This document shows, one piece after another, positions 16,774-24,410 of a stretch of 44,124 nucleotides of DNA (the stretch's first letter is position 1; every line of letters begins with the position of its first letter). The notes beneath the pieces were generated by a model. That model was given only the letters and a program-made list of their open reading frames with translations, was not told the origin of the DNA and did no database searches. The translations under genes were made by a program, and so were the position numbers. This DNA comes from DASXRU01 sp039933315 (GTDB lineage Bacteria; Acidobacteriota; Blastocatellia; Pyrinomonadales; Pyrinomonadaceae). Location of the stretch: positions 1-44,124 of the forward strand of contig JBDTOI010000014.1 in the NCBI GenBank assembly GCA_039933315.1. Direction: 5' to 3'.

Positions 16774-16891
16774 TTAGACGGGATTCACATGATTTACAGG
16801 ACACAAAGAAACCGGAACGCGGCTAACTTGTTCCGGTTTCTTTCTTCTTTACTACCGCCTTAATCCTGTGAATCTTGTAAATCCTGTCTAA
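16774..16891. repeat. GGATTCACATGATTTACAGG-family inverted repeat with central hairpin
   Basis: The outer arms TTAGACGGGATTCACATGAT and ATCTTGTAAATCCTGTCTAA are imperfect inverse copies over 28 bp. In the centre, GAAACCGGAAC (16808-16818) and GTTCCGGTTTC (16830-16840) form a perfect 11-bp stem followed by TTTCTTCTTT. The stem has the shape of an intrinsic terminator on the plus strand, but no plus-strand gene ends ahead of it. Confidence 0.8.
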
Positions 16892-16952
16892 CTTCCTCTC
16901 GAGAGCGAAGCGGCGACACCGCTTTGGCTCTCTCCAGGATCCGAGATCTGAA

Positions 16953-17025
16953 ATTTGAGATCTCAAATGAAAAACCTGCAAAGGGCCTTTGCACATTCCG
17001 GAATAGAAGCACAGAATGCTTCCGG
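16953..17025. promoter_or_regulatory. Cluster of three dyads upstream of the DUF6683 gene
   Basis: ATTTGAGATCTCAAAT (16953-16968) is a perfect 16-bp palindrome. TGCAAAGGGCCTTTGCA (16977-16993) has perfect 8-bp arms. GAAGCA/TGCTTC (17006-17022) is a third dyad. All lie 26-98 bp before the ATG at 17051, where operators or a structured leader would be expected. Which factor binds is unknown. Confidence 0.45.
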
Positions 17026-17050
17026 AGTTATAGTCGCAAAGGATAACTAG

Positions 17051-18220
17051 ATGAAAAGCAAAATATTTCAAACGAAAATATTAGTGGCCTTCGGGTTTCT
17101 GTTCGCTTTAAGCGCGCCGGCGAGCGCGCAGTGGAAAGATAATATGGGCGGCAACTGGAACAATCCGACCAGCGCGTCGATCGGTAACATCATCAACGAT
17201 CGTCTCTGGAACAGGATGCGCGCGAAGGCCCGGGCGCGGCGATTGAGTGGGAACTCGTCGCCGGCGAATGCCCGGGTGCGGGAGACTCCGGTGGCCGAGC
17301 CTGAGGCGCCGAAAAAGTCGGCGGCCCAAATTGCGGCGGCGACGCACTTTCGTGCTACCGGAACTCAGCTGACTACCCGTGCGCTCGCCGACGCCATGGG
17401 CAGTACGCCTGAGGAAAAAGAGCAATTGTTCAAAATTATGGGCGCTGCCCTGACGTTGTATGAAACGAAGGCCCGACAGCTGGGCAGGCCGAATGATTTC
17501 GCCCTCGCGCTCGCGGCGGCCCTCACCTACAACAGCAGCACCTATAACCGAACGCCGGAGCTGACCGACGCACGCCTGTTCGAGATCAGCGATGCCATCG
17601 GCGAATTAATGACTGAGACCAATGTCTTCGGGGGAATTCCTGACCGGCAGAAACAGGAGATGTATGAGTCGATGGTTATTTTCACCATGCTGGTCCAGAT
17701 CCTATCAAATGAGGCGAAACAAACTGGAGACGCAGCCGGGCTCGAAACATATCGTCAACTTGCCGGAAAGATCCTGCAAAACATAAGCGGGATGCCGCCT
17801 GAAAAAATCAGGTTCGATGCAGAGACCGCTGCTGCAGACAACCCTGCTACTCAACATGAAGAGCCATCAGCGCCGGCACCAGCCGCTAGCACAGCTCCAA
17901 TGCACGCCGCCGCACTGGTCAAAGAGTTTGAGAGCAATGAAGTACGCGCTAATCAGGCGTATGTAGGAAAACGAGTGCGCATTCATGGCACAGTAAACTC
18001 GATCGAGATCGACAATCAGGGAAAGATCGTCTTGACCTTCAAGTCTTCGATATCAACCTACAATCACGCCCGTTGCTTTTTCAGCAAGTCACAGGCTTCG
18101 CGAGTGGCCACGATAAATGCGAATGAGGAAGCTACGGTTGAAGGGACCGTGCGCGGTCTGGGAGGCGGTTGGGAAGGGGCGAAGGCGTTTGTTGTACTTG
18201 AGAACTGCATCGTTCCGTAA
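17051..18220 (+). CDS. Exported DUF6683 protein with C-terminal OB-fold (tRNA_anti-like) domain
   Basis: A 389-residue secreted or periplasmic protein. It starts at an ATG with AAGGA ahead, and the signal peptide ends near SAPASAQ. Residues ~95-255 match the helical DUF6683 pattern (LYETKARQLGRPNDFALALA ... IPDRQKQEMYESMVIFTMLV). A proline/alanine-rich linker (~265-283) follows. The end (~285-388) is an OB-fold of the tRNA_anti-like type: ANQAYVGKRVRIHGTVNSIE, CFFSKSQASRV, ATVEGTVRG and a final ENCIVP. The OB-fold's paired cysteines may form a disulfide outside the cytosol. The function of either domain is unknown. Three dyads precede the gene and a hairpin (18290) follows it. Confidence 0.8.
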   Translation: MKSKIFQTKILVAFGFLFALSAPASAQWKDNMGGNWNNPTSASIGNIINDRLWNRMRAKARARRLSGNSSPANARVRETPVAEPEAPKKSAAQIAAATHFRATGTQLTTRALADAMGSTPEEKEQLFKIMGAALTLYETKARQLGRPNDFALALAAALTYNSSTYNRTPELTDARLFEISDAIGELMTETNVFGGIPDRQKQEMYESMVIFTMLVQILSNEAKQTGDAAGLETYRQLAGKILQNISGMPPEKIRFDAETAAADNPATQHEEPSAPAPAASTAPMHAAALVKEFESNEVRANQAYVGKRVRIHGTVNSIEIDNQGKIVLTFKSSISTYNHARCFFSKSQASRVATINANEEATVEGTVRGLGGGWEGAKAFVVLENCIVP

Positions 18221-18289
18221 CCCGGGAAATAAATTGCCACAGATTTACGCAGATACACGCGGATCTGAAAAAACCAAACAATTAACTAA

Positions 18290-18320
18290 CGCGCGGCCTC
18301 GATGGCCGCGCGCTGTTTTC
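18290..18320 (+). terminator. Probable intrinsic terminator after the DUF6683 gene
   Basis: A 9-bp GC-rich stem, CGCGCGGCC with GGCCGCGCG, closes a TCGAT loop and is followed by CTGTTTTC. It lies 70 bp after the gene's stop. The T-run is short, so it may be a weak terminator. Confidence 0.55.
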
Positions 18321-18401
18321 GACACTGAACGCTGAATACGCTTTGTTGCCAAGCTCCCCCTGGCCTTGGACTAGCTGGACCAAACTTGATAGGAGGCGTA
18401 A

Positions 18402-18584
18402 ATGCATTCCAACTCTCTTCGTCTGGCAAAAAAAACTGAGGAAGACGTTGCGAAACTCAATTGCGGGCGAATTGCTGATATCTGTTCCAGTCATGATCGA
18501 CGACCTTTTTATCCACAGATTACACAGACGAAGACATTTTCAAATAGTTCACAGATGATACAGCGGAATGAGTGTAGCGCTTAA
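18402..18584 (+). CDS. Possible small protein, C-terminus read through a repeat
   Basis: A 60-codon frame with a consensus AGGAGG 5 nt before its ATG, which is why it is listed. The first ~36 residues (MHSNSLRLAKKTEEDVAKLN) look like a normal helical peptide. The rest runs into a CACAGATTA-family arm (YPQITQT). It could be a small gene truncated or extended by repeat insertion, or chance. No family is recognised. Confidence 0.25.
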   Translation: MHSNSLRLAKKTEEDVAKLNCGRIADICSSHDRRPFYPQITQTKTFSNSSQMIQRNECSA

Positions 18585-18621
18585 ACTCTATAGTCTTCTT
18601 AATCTGTGTAATCTGTGGATA
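18510..18621. repeat. CACAGATTA-family inverted repeat, short form
   Basis: TATCCACAGATTACACAGAC on the left and TTAATCTGTGTAATCTGTGG on the right, without a heptad core. The right arm ends 4 bp before the stop codon of the MBL-fold gene. The rest of the 18221-18624 gap holds a partial CGCGGAT-family word at 18237-18270 and the hairpin at 18290. Confidence 0.82.
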
Positions 18622-18624
18622 ACC

Positions 18625-19560
18625 TTAGATCTCCAGCAGATCTTTCCCCACGATGACGCGCCCTTTGAAGAACTTGCGCGCCCCGTCTGCCCATTGATCA
18701 TCCGTAATGGATGGATCGTCCCCGGGAACGAAATGGGAAAGCACCAAAGTGTTGACTCCCGCCTGCTGGGCGATCTTGCCGACATCTTCCGGCAAAGTAT
18801 GCGCTGCCATTAAGTGCTCACGCAGCCTCTTTGCATTCGGCAAACGCTTAAGCAGATTTTCTACTCCGGGCAAATACATAACTTCGTGGATCAGCACGTC
18901 CGCCCCTCCGGCGAAGACGGCCAGCTCCGGGACGTAGGCCGTATCGCCGGAGATCACCACCGAGCGATCTTTGGCGTCGAAGCGGTACGCATAAGACTGT
19001 TTGATTGGCGGATGACGCACGAGAAACGAACTGACCTTCACGTCAGCGTTCTGCAGTACCAGACCAGGAGAACTGAACTCGTGAGCGGTAACCAGCTTGC
19101 GCGGGTCCGGCCGGCCTTCGTCCACGATGCGCGTGTCTATATCAAACTTCTGGTAGTTGAAAAAGTCTGTTGTCATCTTTCGCAGTCCGGCCGGACCGTA
19201 AGCGTCAATTTGGACAGGCAAGCCTGTGATCCATGCGTTATATAACAACGGACCATATTCCAAATTGTGATCGGAATGGTGATGCGTGATGAAAAGGTAG
19301 CGAAGTTTGTTAAGTGAAACTCCGGCGGTGAGGAGTTGTCGCGAGGTGCCATAACCGCAGTCAATCACATAAGGAACGTTGTCGATCAGGATTAGTGTTG
19401 AAGGATTGCTGCGACCCGACTCGCCCACCCGCGGCCCGCCCTTGGTGCCGAGAAGGATAATGCGAGTTTTCTGGGCTTGCTGGCTGATTCCCGGACGAGG
19501 CAGCATCGCTGAGAATGAAATAGTTGCGGCAGCGGCGAGAAAGTCTCTGCGAGTATGCAT
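18625..19560 (-). CDS. Tat-exported MBL-fold metallohydrolase
   Basis: A 311-residue protein with a twin-arginine signal (HTRRDFLAAAATISFSA). The metallo-beta-lactamase core has the di-zinc motif HHHSDH at residues 93-98, a later histidine near SSFLVRHPP, the bridging aspartate in ISGDTAYVPE, and a final histidine in LVLSHFVPGDD. The sequence order and LLGTKGGPRVGESGRSNPST resemble the RNase Z/arylsulfatase-like branch rather than true beta-lactamases. Because it is exported, a phosphodiester, sulfate or lactone substrate in the periplasm is more likely than tRNA; that is inference. The ATG at 19560 has AGGAG five bases ahead. Confidence 0.88.
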   Translation of the reverse strand: MHTRRDFLAAAATISFSAMLPRPGISQQAQKTRIILLGTKGGPRVGESGRSNPSTLILIDNVPYVIDCGYGTSRQLLTAGVSLNKLRYLFITHHHSDHNLEYGPLLYNAWITGLPVQIDAYGPAGLRKMTTDFFNYQKFDIDTRIVDEGRPDPRKLVTAHEFSSPGLVLQNADVKVSSFLVRHPPIKQSYAYRFDAKDRSVVISGDTAYVPELAVFAGGADVLIHEVMYLPGVENLLKRLPNAKRLREHLMAAHTLPEDVGKIAQQAGVNTLVLSHFVPGDDPSITDDQWADGARKFFKGRVIVGKDLLEI

Positions 19561-19585
19561 TGTGGCTCCTGTCTCAGACGGGTTC

Positions 19586-19736
19586 TTCCACAGATTACAC
19601 AGATCACACAGAACAGAGAACGGTAGGCAGTAGGCAGTAGGCAGAAAGCAGGGGGCACCAACGGTCTTATTCTGCTGCCTACTGCCTTCTGTTTCCCTCC
19701 TGTCTAATCTGTGAAATCTGTGTAATCTGTGGATAA
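19586..19736. repeat. CACAGATTA-family inverted repeat with heptad core
   Basis: The left arm is CCACAGATTACACAGATCAC, then GTAGGCAGTAGGCAGTAGGC heptads. The right side is CTACTGCCTTCTG, then TGTGAAATCTGTGTAATCTG. The element lies between the start of the MBL gene and the stop of the GNAT gene and ends 4 bp before that stop. Confidence 0.85.
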
Positions 19737-19739
19737 CCT

Positions 19740-20219
19740 TCAGCGCGCCAAATCTTCAAGTGCTTTCCCCGAAAGTCTGAAGACAATCCAATCAGCCATC
19801 GGGTTAGCACCCAGGCTCTGGTAGAAACCGAGGGCCGGCTCGTTCCAATTCAGCACGGCCCACTCCATCCGACCACAGTTGCGTTCGACGGCGATGCGCG
19901 CCAGGTGTTGCAGCAACGCCCGACCGAAACCTTTGCCGCGGGCCTCAGGACGCACAAAGAGATCTTCCAGGTACAGTCCCGGCCGGCCGACGAAAGTTGA
20001 GTAGTTGAAAAAGTAGATGGCAAAGCCGACGGGATCGTCCTTGTCATAGGCCAGCAGCGCATGGGCGGAAGGGTTTGGGCCGAATAGAGTTTCGCGCAAA
20101 CGGTCTTCGGTGGCGGCCACGCTGTCGGCCAGCTTTTCGTATTCAGCCAGGTCGCGCACAAACTCAAGGATCAGCGGCACGTCCGCCACGATTGGTTTTT
20201 CTATTCGCAATTCAGACAT
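19740..20219 (-). CDS. GNAT N-acetyltransferase, spermidine/thialysine acetyltransferase-like
   Basis: A 159-residue GNAT enzyme. The start is placed at the ATG at 20219 (MSELRIEKPIVADVPLILEF), with AGAGGA ahead, rather than 21 codons upstream. LEDLFVRPEARGKGFGRALL holds the acetyl-CoA pyrophosphate loop (R-G-K-G-F-G). MEWAVLNWNEPALGFYQSLG is the SSAT-like motif B with its conserved tyrosine. FVRDLAEYEKL at the N-terminus is typical of the SSAT2/thialysine acetyltransferase branch. The likely substrate is a small primary amine, using acetyl-CoA in the cytosol. It is a single gene. Confidence 0.88.
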   Translation of the reverse strand: MSELRIEKPIVADVPLILEFVRDLAEYEKLADSVAATEDRLRETLFGPNPSAHALLAYDKDDPVGFAIYFFNYSTFVGRPGLYLEDLFVRPEARGKGFGRALLQHLARIAVERNCGRMEWAVLNWNEPALGFYQSLGANPMADWIVFRLSGKALEDLAR

Positions 20220-20274
20220 GTGATCCTCTTTGCTTGTGGCTGCCCAGGTCGTATCGTAGTCCTGCTGCCACCCG

Positions 20275-20373
20275 TTTTCCATATATCATTTTCCCTTTGT
20301 TATTTGTCATTCGGGAACCCTGGCGGCCGTCACGCGATACTGCATGCCAGCCAATGGCAAATGATATGGAAAA
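20275..20373. repeat. Inverted repeat TTTTCCATAT...ATATGGAAAA
   Basis: TTTTCCATATATCATTT (20275-20291) and AAATGATATGGAAAA (20359-20373) are inverse copies apart from one AT step. They lie between the GNAT start and the end of the giant-protein operon. No gene is seen in 20220-20460. Confidence 0.6.
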
Positions 20374-20436
20374 GGACTTCTTCCGTTAAGTCCGACCGGC
20401 CACTCCCTCGATATCTAATGGGCGGCCCACCATCAA

Positions 20437-20466
20437 GAGGGGGGCCACGGAGTGCCGCCCCTACAA
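20437..20466. repeat. Single REP-like arm at the end of the operon
   Basis: GGGGGGCCACGGAGTGCCGC with CCCTACAA is the same sequence as the right arm at 4780-4810. Its CTA gives the TAG stop of the minus-strand propeller gene. No partner arm is visible nearby. Confidence 0.8.
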
Positions 20467-22362
20467 AAGCGTCACGGTTCCGGTGCCATAATTCGCTACG
20501 GCGGCAATGTTGCCACTGGGGCTGATGACTATTGCGGATGGGCCGACTGAGCCGCCGGGGCCGACCGAGATCGTTAATGGTGGCGCTTGAAGATTGGCAA
20601 GATCTATTACCGTCAAGGCATCCGCGTTGGGGCACGCCACTACGGCCATCTTGCCATCGGGCGTGATGGCGATGGCGCTGGGGCCCTGGCTGGGGATGAC
20701 GGGAGACAGGGCCTTACGATTGTTAATATCCACGACCCTGACGCTACAGCCATCGTTGTTTACCACGAGGGCGCGTGTGCCGTCCGGCGTGATGGCGATG
20801 TCGGTGGGCGAGTAGTCGGTTGGATCAGTTGTAATGGCGGGGTCGAAATGGCGTTCAACTACATCGATGACGGCTACCCTGTCCTCGAAGGTTGCTGCAA
20901 AAGCATATTTACCGTCTGGCGTGATAGCGATGGCGGTGAGGGTCAAACTCTCGGAGGGGATGGTGGTTTCAACCGTCAGGGAATTGAGGTTGATTACACT
21001 AACGCTGCCGTTCCGCAGCGTTACCAGGGCCAACTTTCCATCGGGTGTCGTGGCAATGTCTGTCGGTTGCCCCCCCACCGGAATGGTTTTGACCACAGCG
21101 GCTCCGGTAGCTATGTCTATTACTGTGACATTGTCGTCGCCGCTATTGCCCACCAGAGCATGATGCCCATCCGGCGTAATGGCGACGCTGCGAGGGTTCT
21201 TTCCCACAGGGAGCGCGACGGACTGGCCCGTGTTCAGATCAATCACCACAGCACTGTTGTTGTTCTGGTCCGTACCAAAAACACGTTTTCCATCCGGCGT
21301 AATTGCCAAATCCGTCAGCGATCGACCGATGGGGAAGGTGACGGGCGGCTCAATCTTCACCTGATCAAGGCTCTTACCGTGCGGGTTTCCAGTTTGGTCA
21401 ATAGCGAAGACCCACAATTCATACGTTCCGGTCTCGTTTGGCATCGTCAGGAAGTAACCATCATGGTAAGTGCTGGTCGGAGCATGGTCGTCAATCAGAG
21501 TACCGTCCATCTCCACCCTGCATCTGGTGGCGTTAGAGGCCAGCCAGTGCAAACTAACAAGTCGTCCGGAGAAATACTTCTTCAGGTAAGAAACATCCGA
21601 GATAGAGGCCTCCTCCACGGGCACTGTTAAGCAAAGCGTCTTGTGAATTACCCCGGCATTCGCCTTGATCACATCAAGAGCGAAGACGGTAGTCTCACCC
21701 AGTTCAGGTGTCTCGATCCCGTCGGCCCCGTCCTGACAACTCAAACAGTCTCCGCTTCCCAGACAGTCATTTGCCCGCCAGATGTAACCGGCATCCCCGC
21801 AATCGTGAACGCTGCGCAGACTGTAGACATACTGATCGCCCTGATCGCTGCAACCCCAGTGGAGTGTCGTCCGGGCCACGTCGTGAAGCACGGAGGGGTC
21901 AGCAAAGAAGTTCGTCACCGGAAAGTCGGCTTCGAGTTTCTCCAGCCGATGGCTGCTATCGATAAACTTTGTTGGGGCGATCTCGGTGATGGTGATAGGG
22001 ACAAAACCGGGACTCTCATTAACCGAAATATCCTTAAGGACGAAGATAATGGTCGAGGAGAGCTCTCCCGAGCCACCGACGTTGGGTTTTATGGTCACAA
22101 CATCATTCGAGCTTTCAATTACCCAATCGCTATAAGGTTCGTGGGTAGGATCGGGAAGAGCCGGATTCATCGAAAGGTCATTTGCGTCAGCGGAGCCCAT
22201 GGGGATCCTGATACTAATGCTCTCGACCGCGACCGGTGGGCCGGGGTTGCCGATCATCACCTGCAGGTCGATCACATTCGGATTTGCCTTTCCCACTGAG
22301 GCACGAATGGGATAAGGGGCCGGGATAAAAGCGTATGCCAGGTTCAGTTGCGTGTGGGGCAT
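20461..22362 (-). CDS. Seven-bladed YVTN beta-propeller protein, module copy 3
   Basis: A 633-residue protein, last gene of the six-gene operon; the ATG at 22362 has GGTGAGA ahead. Its three-part layout is shared with the next gene and with the C-terminus of the ~1970-residue protein. First comes a beta-sandwich (QLNLAYAFIPAPYPIRASVG ... SISIRIPMGSADAND). Next is an Ig-like pair holding a conserved Cys pattern (WGCSDQG ... DCLGSGDCLSC, C-x5-C-x2-C). Last is a propeller of exactly seven ITPDG/TTPDG/ISPSG repeats with VIDL strands. No signal peptide is seen. YVTN propellers usually act as binding platforms in surface or extracellular proteins. The stop codon belongs to a REP-like repeat; the C-terminus TVTLL still aligns with its paralogs. 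Confidence 0.85.
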   Translation of the reverse strand: MPHTQLNLAYAFIPAPYPIRASVGKANPNVIDLQVMIGNPGPPVAVESISIRIPMGSADANDLSMNPALPDPTHEPYSDWVIESSNDVVTIKPNVGGSGELSSTIIFVLKDISVNESPGFVPITITEIAPTKFIDSSHRLEKLEADFPVTNFFADPSVLHDVARTTLHWGCSDQGDQYVYSLRSVHDCGDAGYIWRANDCLGSGDCLSCQDGADGIETPELGETTVFALDVIKANAGVIHKTLCLTVPVEEASISDVSYLKKYFSGRLVSLHWLASNATRCRVEMDGTLIDDHAPTSTYHDGYFLTMPNETGTYELWVFAIDQTGNPHGKSLDQVKIEPPVTFPIGRSLTDLAITPDGKRVFGTDQNNNSAVVIDLNTGQSVALPVGKNPRSVAITPDGHHALVGNSGDDNVTVIDIATGAAVVKTIPVGGQPTDIATTPDGKLALVTLRNGSVSVINLNSLTVETTIPSESLTLTAIAITPDGKYAFAATFEDRVAVIDVVERHFDPAITTDPTDYSPTDIAITPDGTRALVVNNDGCSVRVVDINNRKALSPVIPSQGPSAIAITPDGKMAVVACPNADALTVIDLANLQAPPLTISVGPGGSVGPSAIVISPSGNIAAVANYGTGTVTLL

Positions 22363-22401
22363 GATTCTCACCAGCGCTAGCTGAGTAATGAGGATGTTTT
22401 T

Positions 22402-22423
22402 AGCGCCGAGCGTGCCCGGCGTT
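22402..22423. repeat. Hairpin abutting the stop of module copy 2
   Basis: AGCGCCGAGCGTGCCCGGCG with TT forms a near-perfect stem allowing G-T pairs. It begins exactly at the minus-strand TGA (22423-22425) and is followed on that strand by AAAAAC. It may be a weak attenuator or a REP-type insertion. Confidence 0.5.
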
Positions 22424-24351
22424 CAAATAATGGAGACAGTGTTGTCACTGGCGTTTGTCACCAGCAGCAAAGTACCGTCCGGCGTAACGGCGATACCGTT
22501 AGGGCGTTGGCCGGTGGCGAAGCTGCCGGGCAATAAGGCGCGACCAGCGATATCGATGAGAAGGACGTTGTTACTGAATGTCGTCACAAAGGCGAGAGTG
22601 CCGTCGGGTGTGATAGCAATGCCGAAGGGGTTGGCCCCCAACCCGATAGAAGTCAGGATCTGGCGCCTGGCAATGTCCACGATGGCCACGGTTTGGCTGT
22701 TGAGATTTGTTACCAAAGCAAGCAAACCATCCGGTGTGATGGCAATAGCCGTCGGTTCCTGAAAACCGCCTATCAGGTCCGCCACTCGCCGGTTGGGAAT
22801 ATCAATCACGGAAACGGTGCCATCGAGACCGTTCGTTACCAGGCCCAGGGCACCATCCGGCGTAATAGCGACGTTCCACGGCGTCTCACCGACCCCGATC
22901 ACATTTGCGACGGCGCGTTTCTGAATGTCGATTATGGTCACGTTGTAGGCATCCGTGCCTACCACTAGCGCCAGCGAACTATCAGGGGTAATCGCGATAC
23001 CGCCGGCCTCGGTGCCGATCGAGATAGTTTGAGGTTCACGTGTCAGCGTGGCGATATCGATAACCGCCACATCCTGGCTGCTGTTGTTTGTTACCAGGGC
23101 AAGTTTTCCATCGGGCGTGGTGGCGACGTTAGACGGGTTGTTGTTGGCGCGGGTGCTGGCAGGAATTGATTGTGTTACCCGGCCCTGCGCAAGGTTGATT
23201 ACCGATACGCTGTTGCCCTCCATATTAACCACCAGAGCGAGCGTTCCATCCGGTGTAACAGCGATGGCCATTGGGTAAGCGCCCACCGGCACAGAGACGG
23301 CTGGCCCGGTGTTGAAGGATAGAAAAGGAAACGACCGCTGCGCCGTCCCCGCTCGCGCATACGCTGTGATCGCCAATTGATGCGTACCCGGATCGCCGGT
23401 GAGGGCTGCAGTGTAACCGCGGTGGTAGGTGTCAGTAGGGACACTGGGAGCGATCACTTTGTTATCAAGCGACAGTGAACACTTCGAGGCATTCCGTGCT
23501 ATCCAATGCAGCACCGCGATTCGTCCTGAGCCCGAGGGGGATTGCTTTTGATAGGAATTGTCGGCTATCGACGGCACCTCCACCCTCACCGTGAGCGGCA
23601 GCGACTTATAAAGGTCGCGACCGCCAGCCGGATCAACCTTAATGACATCCAGGGCGAAAGTGGTGGTCTGCGTTAGCGGCGGCGGCGTCTGGCCTGACAC
23701 GCCGTCGCTACAACTAAAACAGGTGCCGGAGTTCAAACAGTCGTCCGGCTGCCACGGATAACCGGGGTCGATGTTGTTATCCACGCTCCGCAGGCTGTAC
23801 AGATACTTATTCTGCTGCCCCTGCTCGCTGCATTCCCAGTACAGCGTAGCCGTCTGATCTAAATCGTAAAGCACATTGGGATTGGCATAGAACTTTGCTA
23901 CCGGAAAGTCGGCGGCGAGCTTTTCCAAACGATAGCTGTCGGCGTCGATCAACTTTGCGGCGCCGTATTCGGTGATAGTGATAGGCACAATGCCTATCGC
24001 TTCGTTGACCGCAATGTTTGGCAGCGTGAAGGCAATCGGCTCAGTGATTTCCCCGGCAGTTCCCGCCTGCGGCTGGATGGTAACCAGGCTGCCGTCAGTG
24101 GTGATATTCCACAACGCAGCCATCGCAGGATCGACCACGGGTGAAGGAAGATTGGGACTCGTCGAGAGCGCATTCCCGCTCGTTGTTCCCATGGGAATCT
24201 GGATAGTCAGTTTCTCCACCGTGACCGCAGGCCCCGGATTATCAATCATTACGTCAAGGTTGACCTGTGAATTGAAACCACTGGCGGAAACGCGAATAGG
24301 GTTTGGATCGGAAGTAAAAGCGTAGTCCAGTTTCAATTGAGCGTTGTCCAT
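22423..24351 (-). CDS. Seven-bladed YVTN beta-propeller protein, module copy 2
   Basis: A 642-residue paralog of its two neighbours. The N-terminal sandwich is QLKLDYAFTSDPNPIRVSAS ... LTIQIPMGTTSGNALSTSPN. The Cys motif is in WECSEQG ... DCLNSGTCFSC, and an Ig-like domain has ASKCSLSLDN. Seven propeller repeats (VTPDGTLALV, TTPDGKLALV, ITPDSSLALV, ITPDGALGLV, ITPDGLLALV, ITPDGTLAFV, VTPDGTLLLV) end in TVSII. It starts MDNAQLKLDY, with no signal peptide and no clear Shine-Dalgarno. It lies 59 nt after the big fusion gene and 60 nt before copy 3. Triplication of the module within one operon implies several distinct propeller heads for one complex or for different ligands. Confidence 0.87.
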   Translation of the reverse strand: MDNAQLKLDYAFTSDPNPIRVSASGFNSQVNLDVMIDNPGPAVTVEKLTIQIPMGTTSGNALSTSPNLPSPVVDPAMAALWNITTDGSLVTIQPQAGTAGEITEPIAFTLPNIAVNEAIGIVPITITEYGAAKLIDADSYRLEKLAADFPVAKFYANPNVLYDLDQTATLYWECSEQGQQNKYLYSLRSVDNNIDPGYPWQPDDCLNSGTCFSCSDGVSGQTPPPLTQTTTFALDVIKVDPAGGRDLYKSLPLTVRVEVPSIADNSYQKQSPSGSGRIAVLHWIARNASKCSLSLDNKVIAPSVPTDTYHRGYTAALTGDPGTHQLAITAYARAGTAQRSFPFLSFNTGPAVSVPVGAYPMAIAVTPDGTLALVVNMEGNSVSVINLAQGRVTQSIPASTRANNNPSNVATTPDGKLALVTNNSSQDVAVIDIATLTREPQTISIGTEAGGIAITPDSSLALVVGTDAYNVTIIDIQKRAVANVIGVGETPWNVAITPDGALGLVTNGLDGTVSVIDIPNRRVADLIGGFQEPTAIAITPDGLLALVTNLNSQTVAIVDIARRQILTSIGLGANPFGIAITPDGTLAFVTTFSNNVLLIDIAGRALLPGSFATGQRPNGIAVTPDGTLLLVTNASDNTVSII

Positions 24352-24410
24352 GATGAACTTAATTCACAAATGGGATGGTTGTAGAGTCAGACACCAGGGA
24401 GCATGAGAGC

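Noticed and set aside
16493..16826. Short frames in the 16.4-17.0 kb gap encoding PQITQITQ-like peptides
   Set aside because: Direct translations of the dispersed repeats; the same peptide appears wherever the repeat is read in that frame.
20587..22299. Plus-strand frames of 347 and 218 codons opposite the propeller gene
   Set aside because: Antisense to repeated propeller blades; their periodicity mirrors the blades and they have no start signals.
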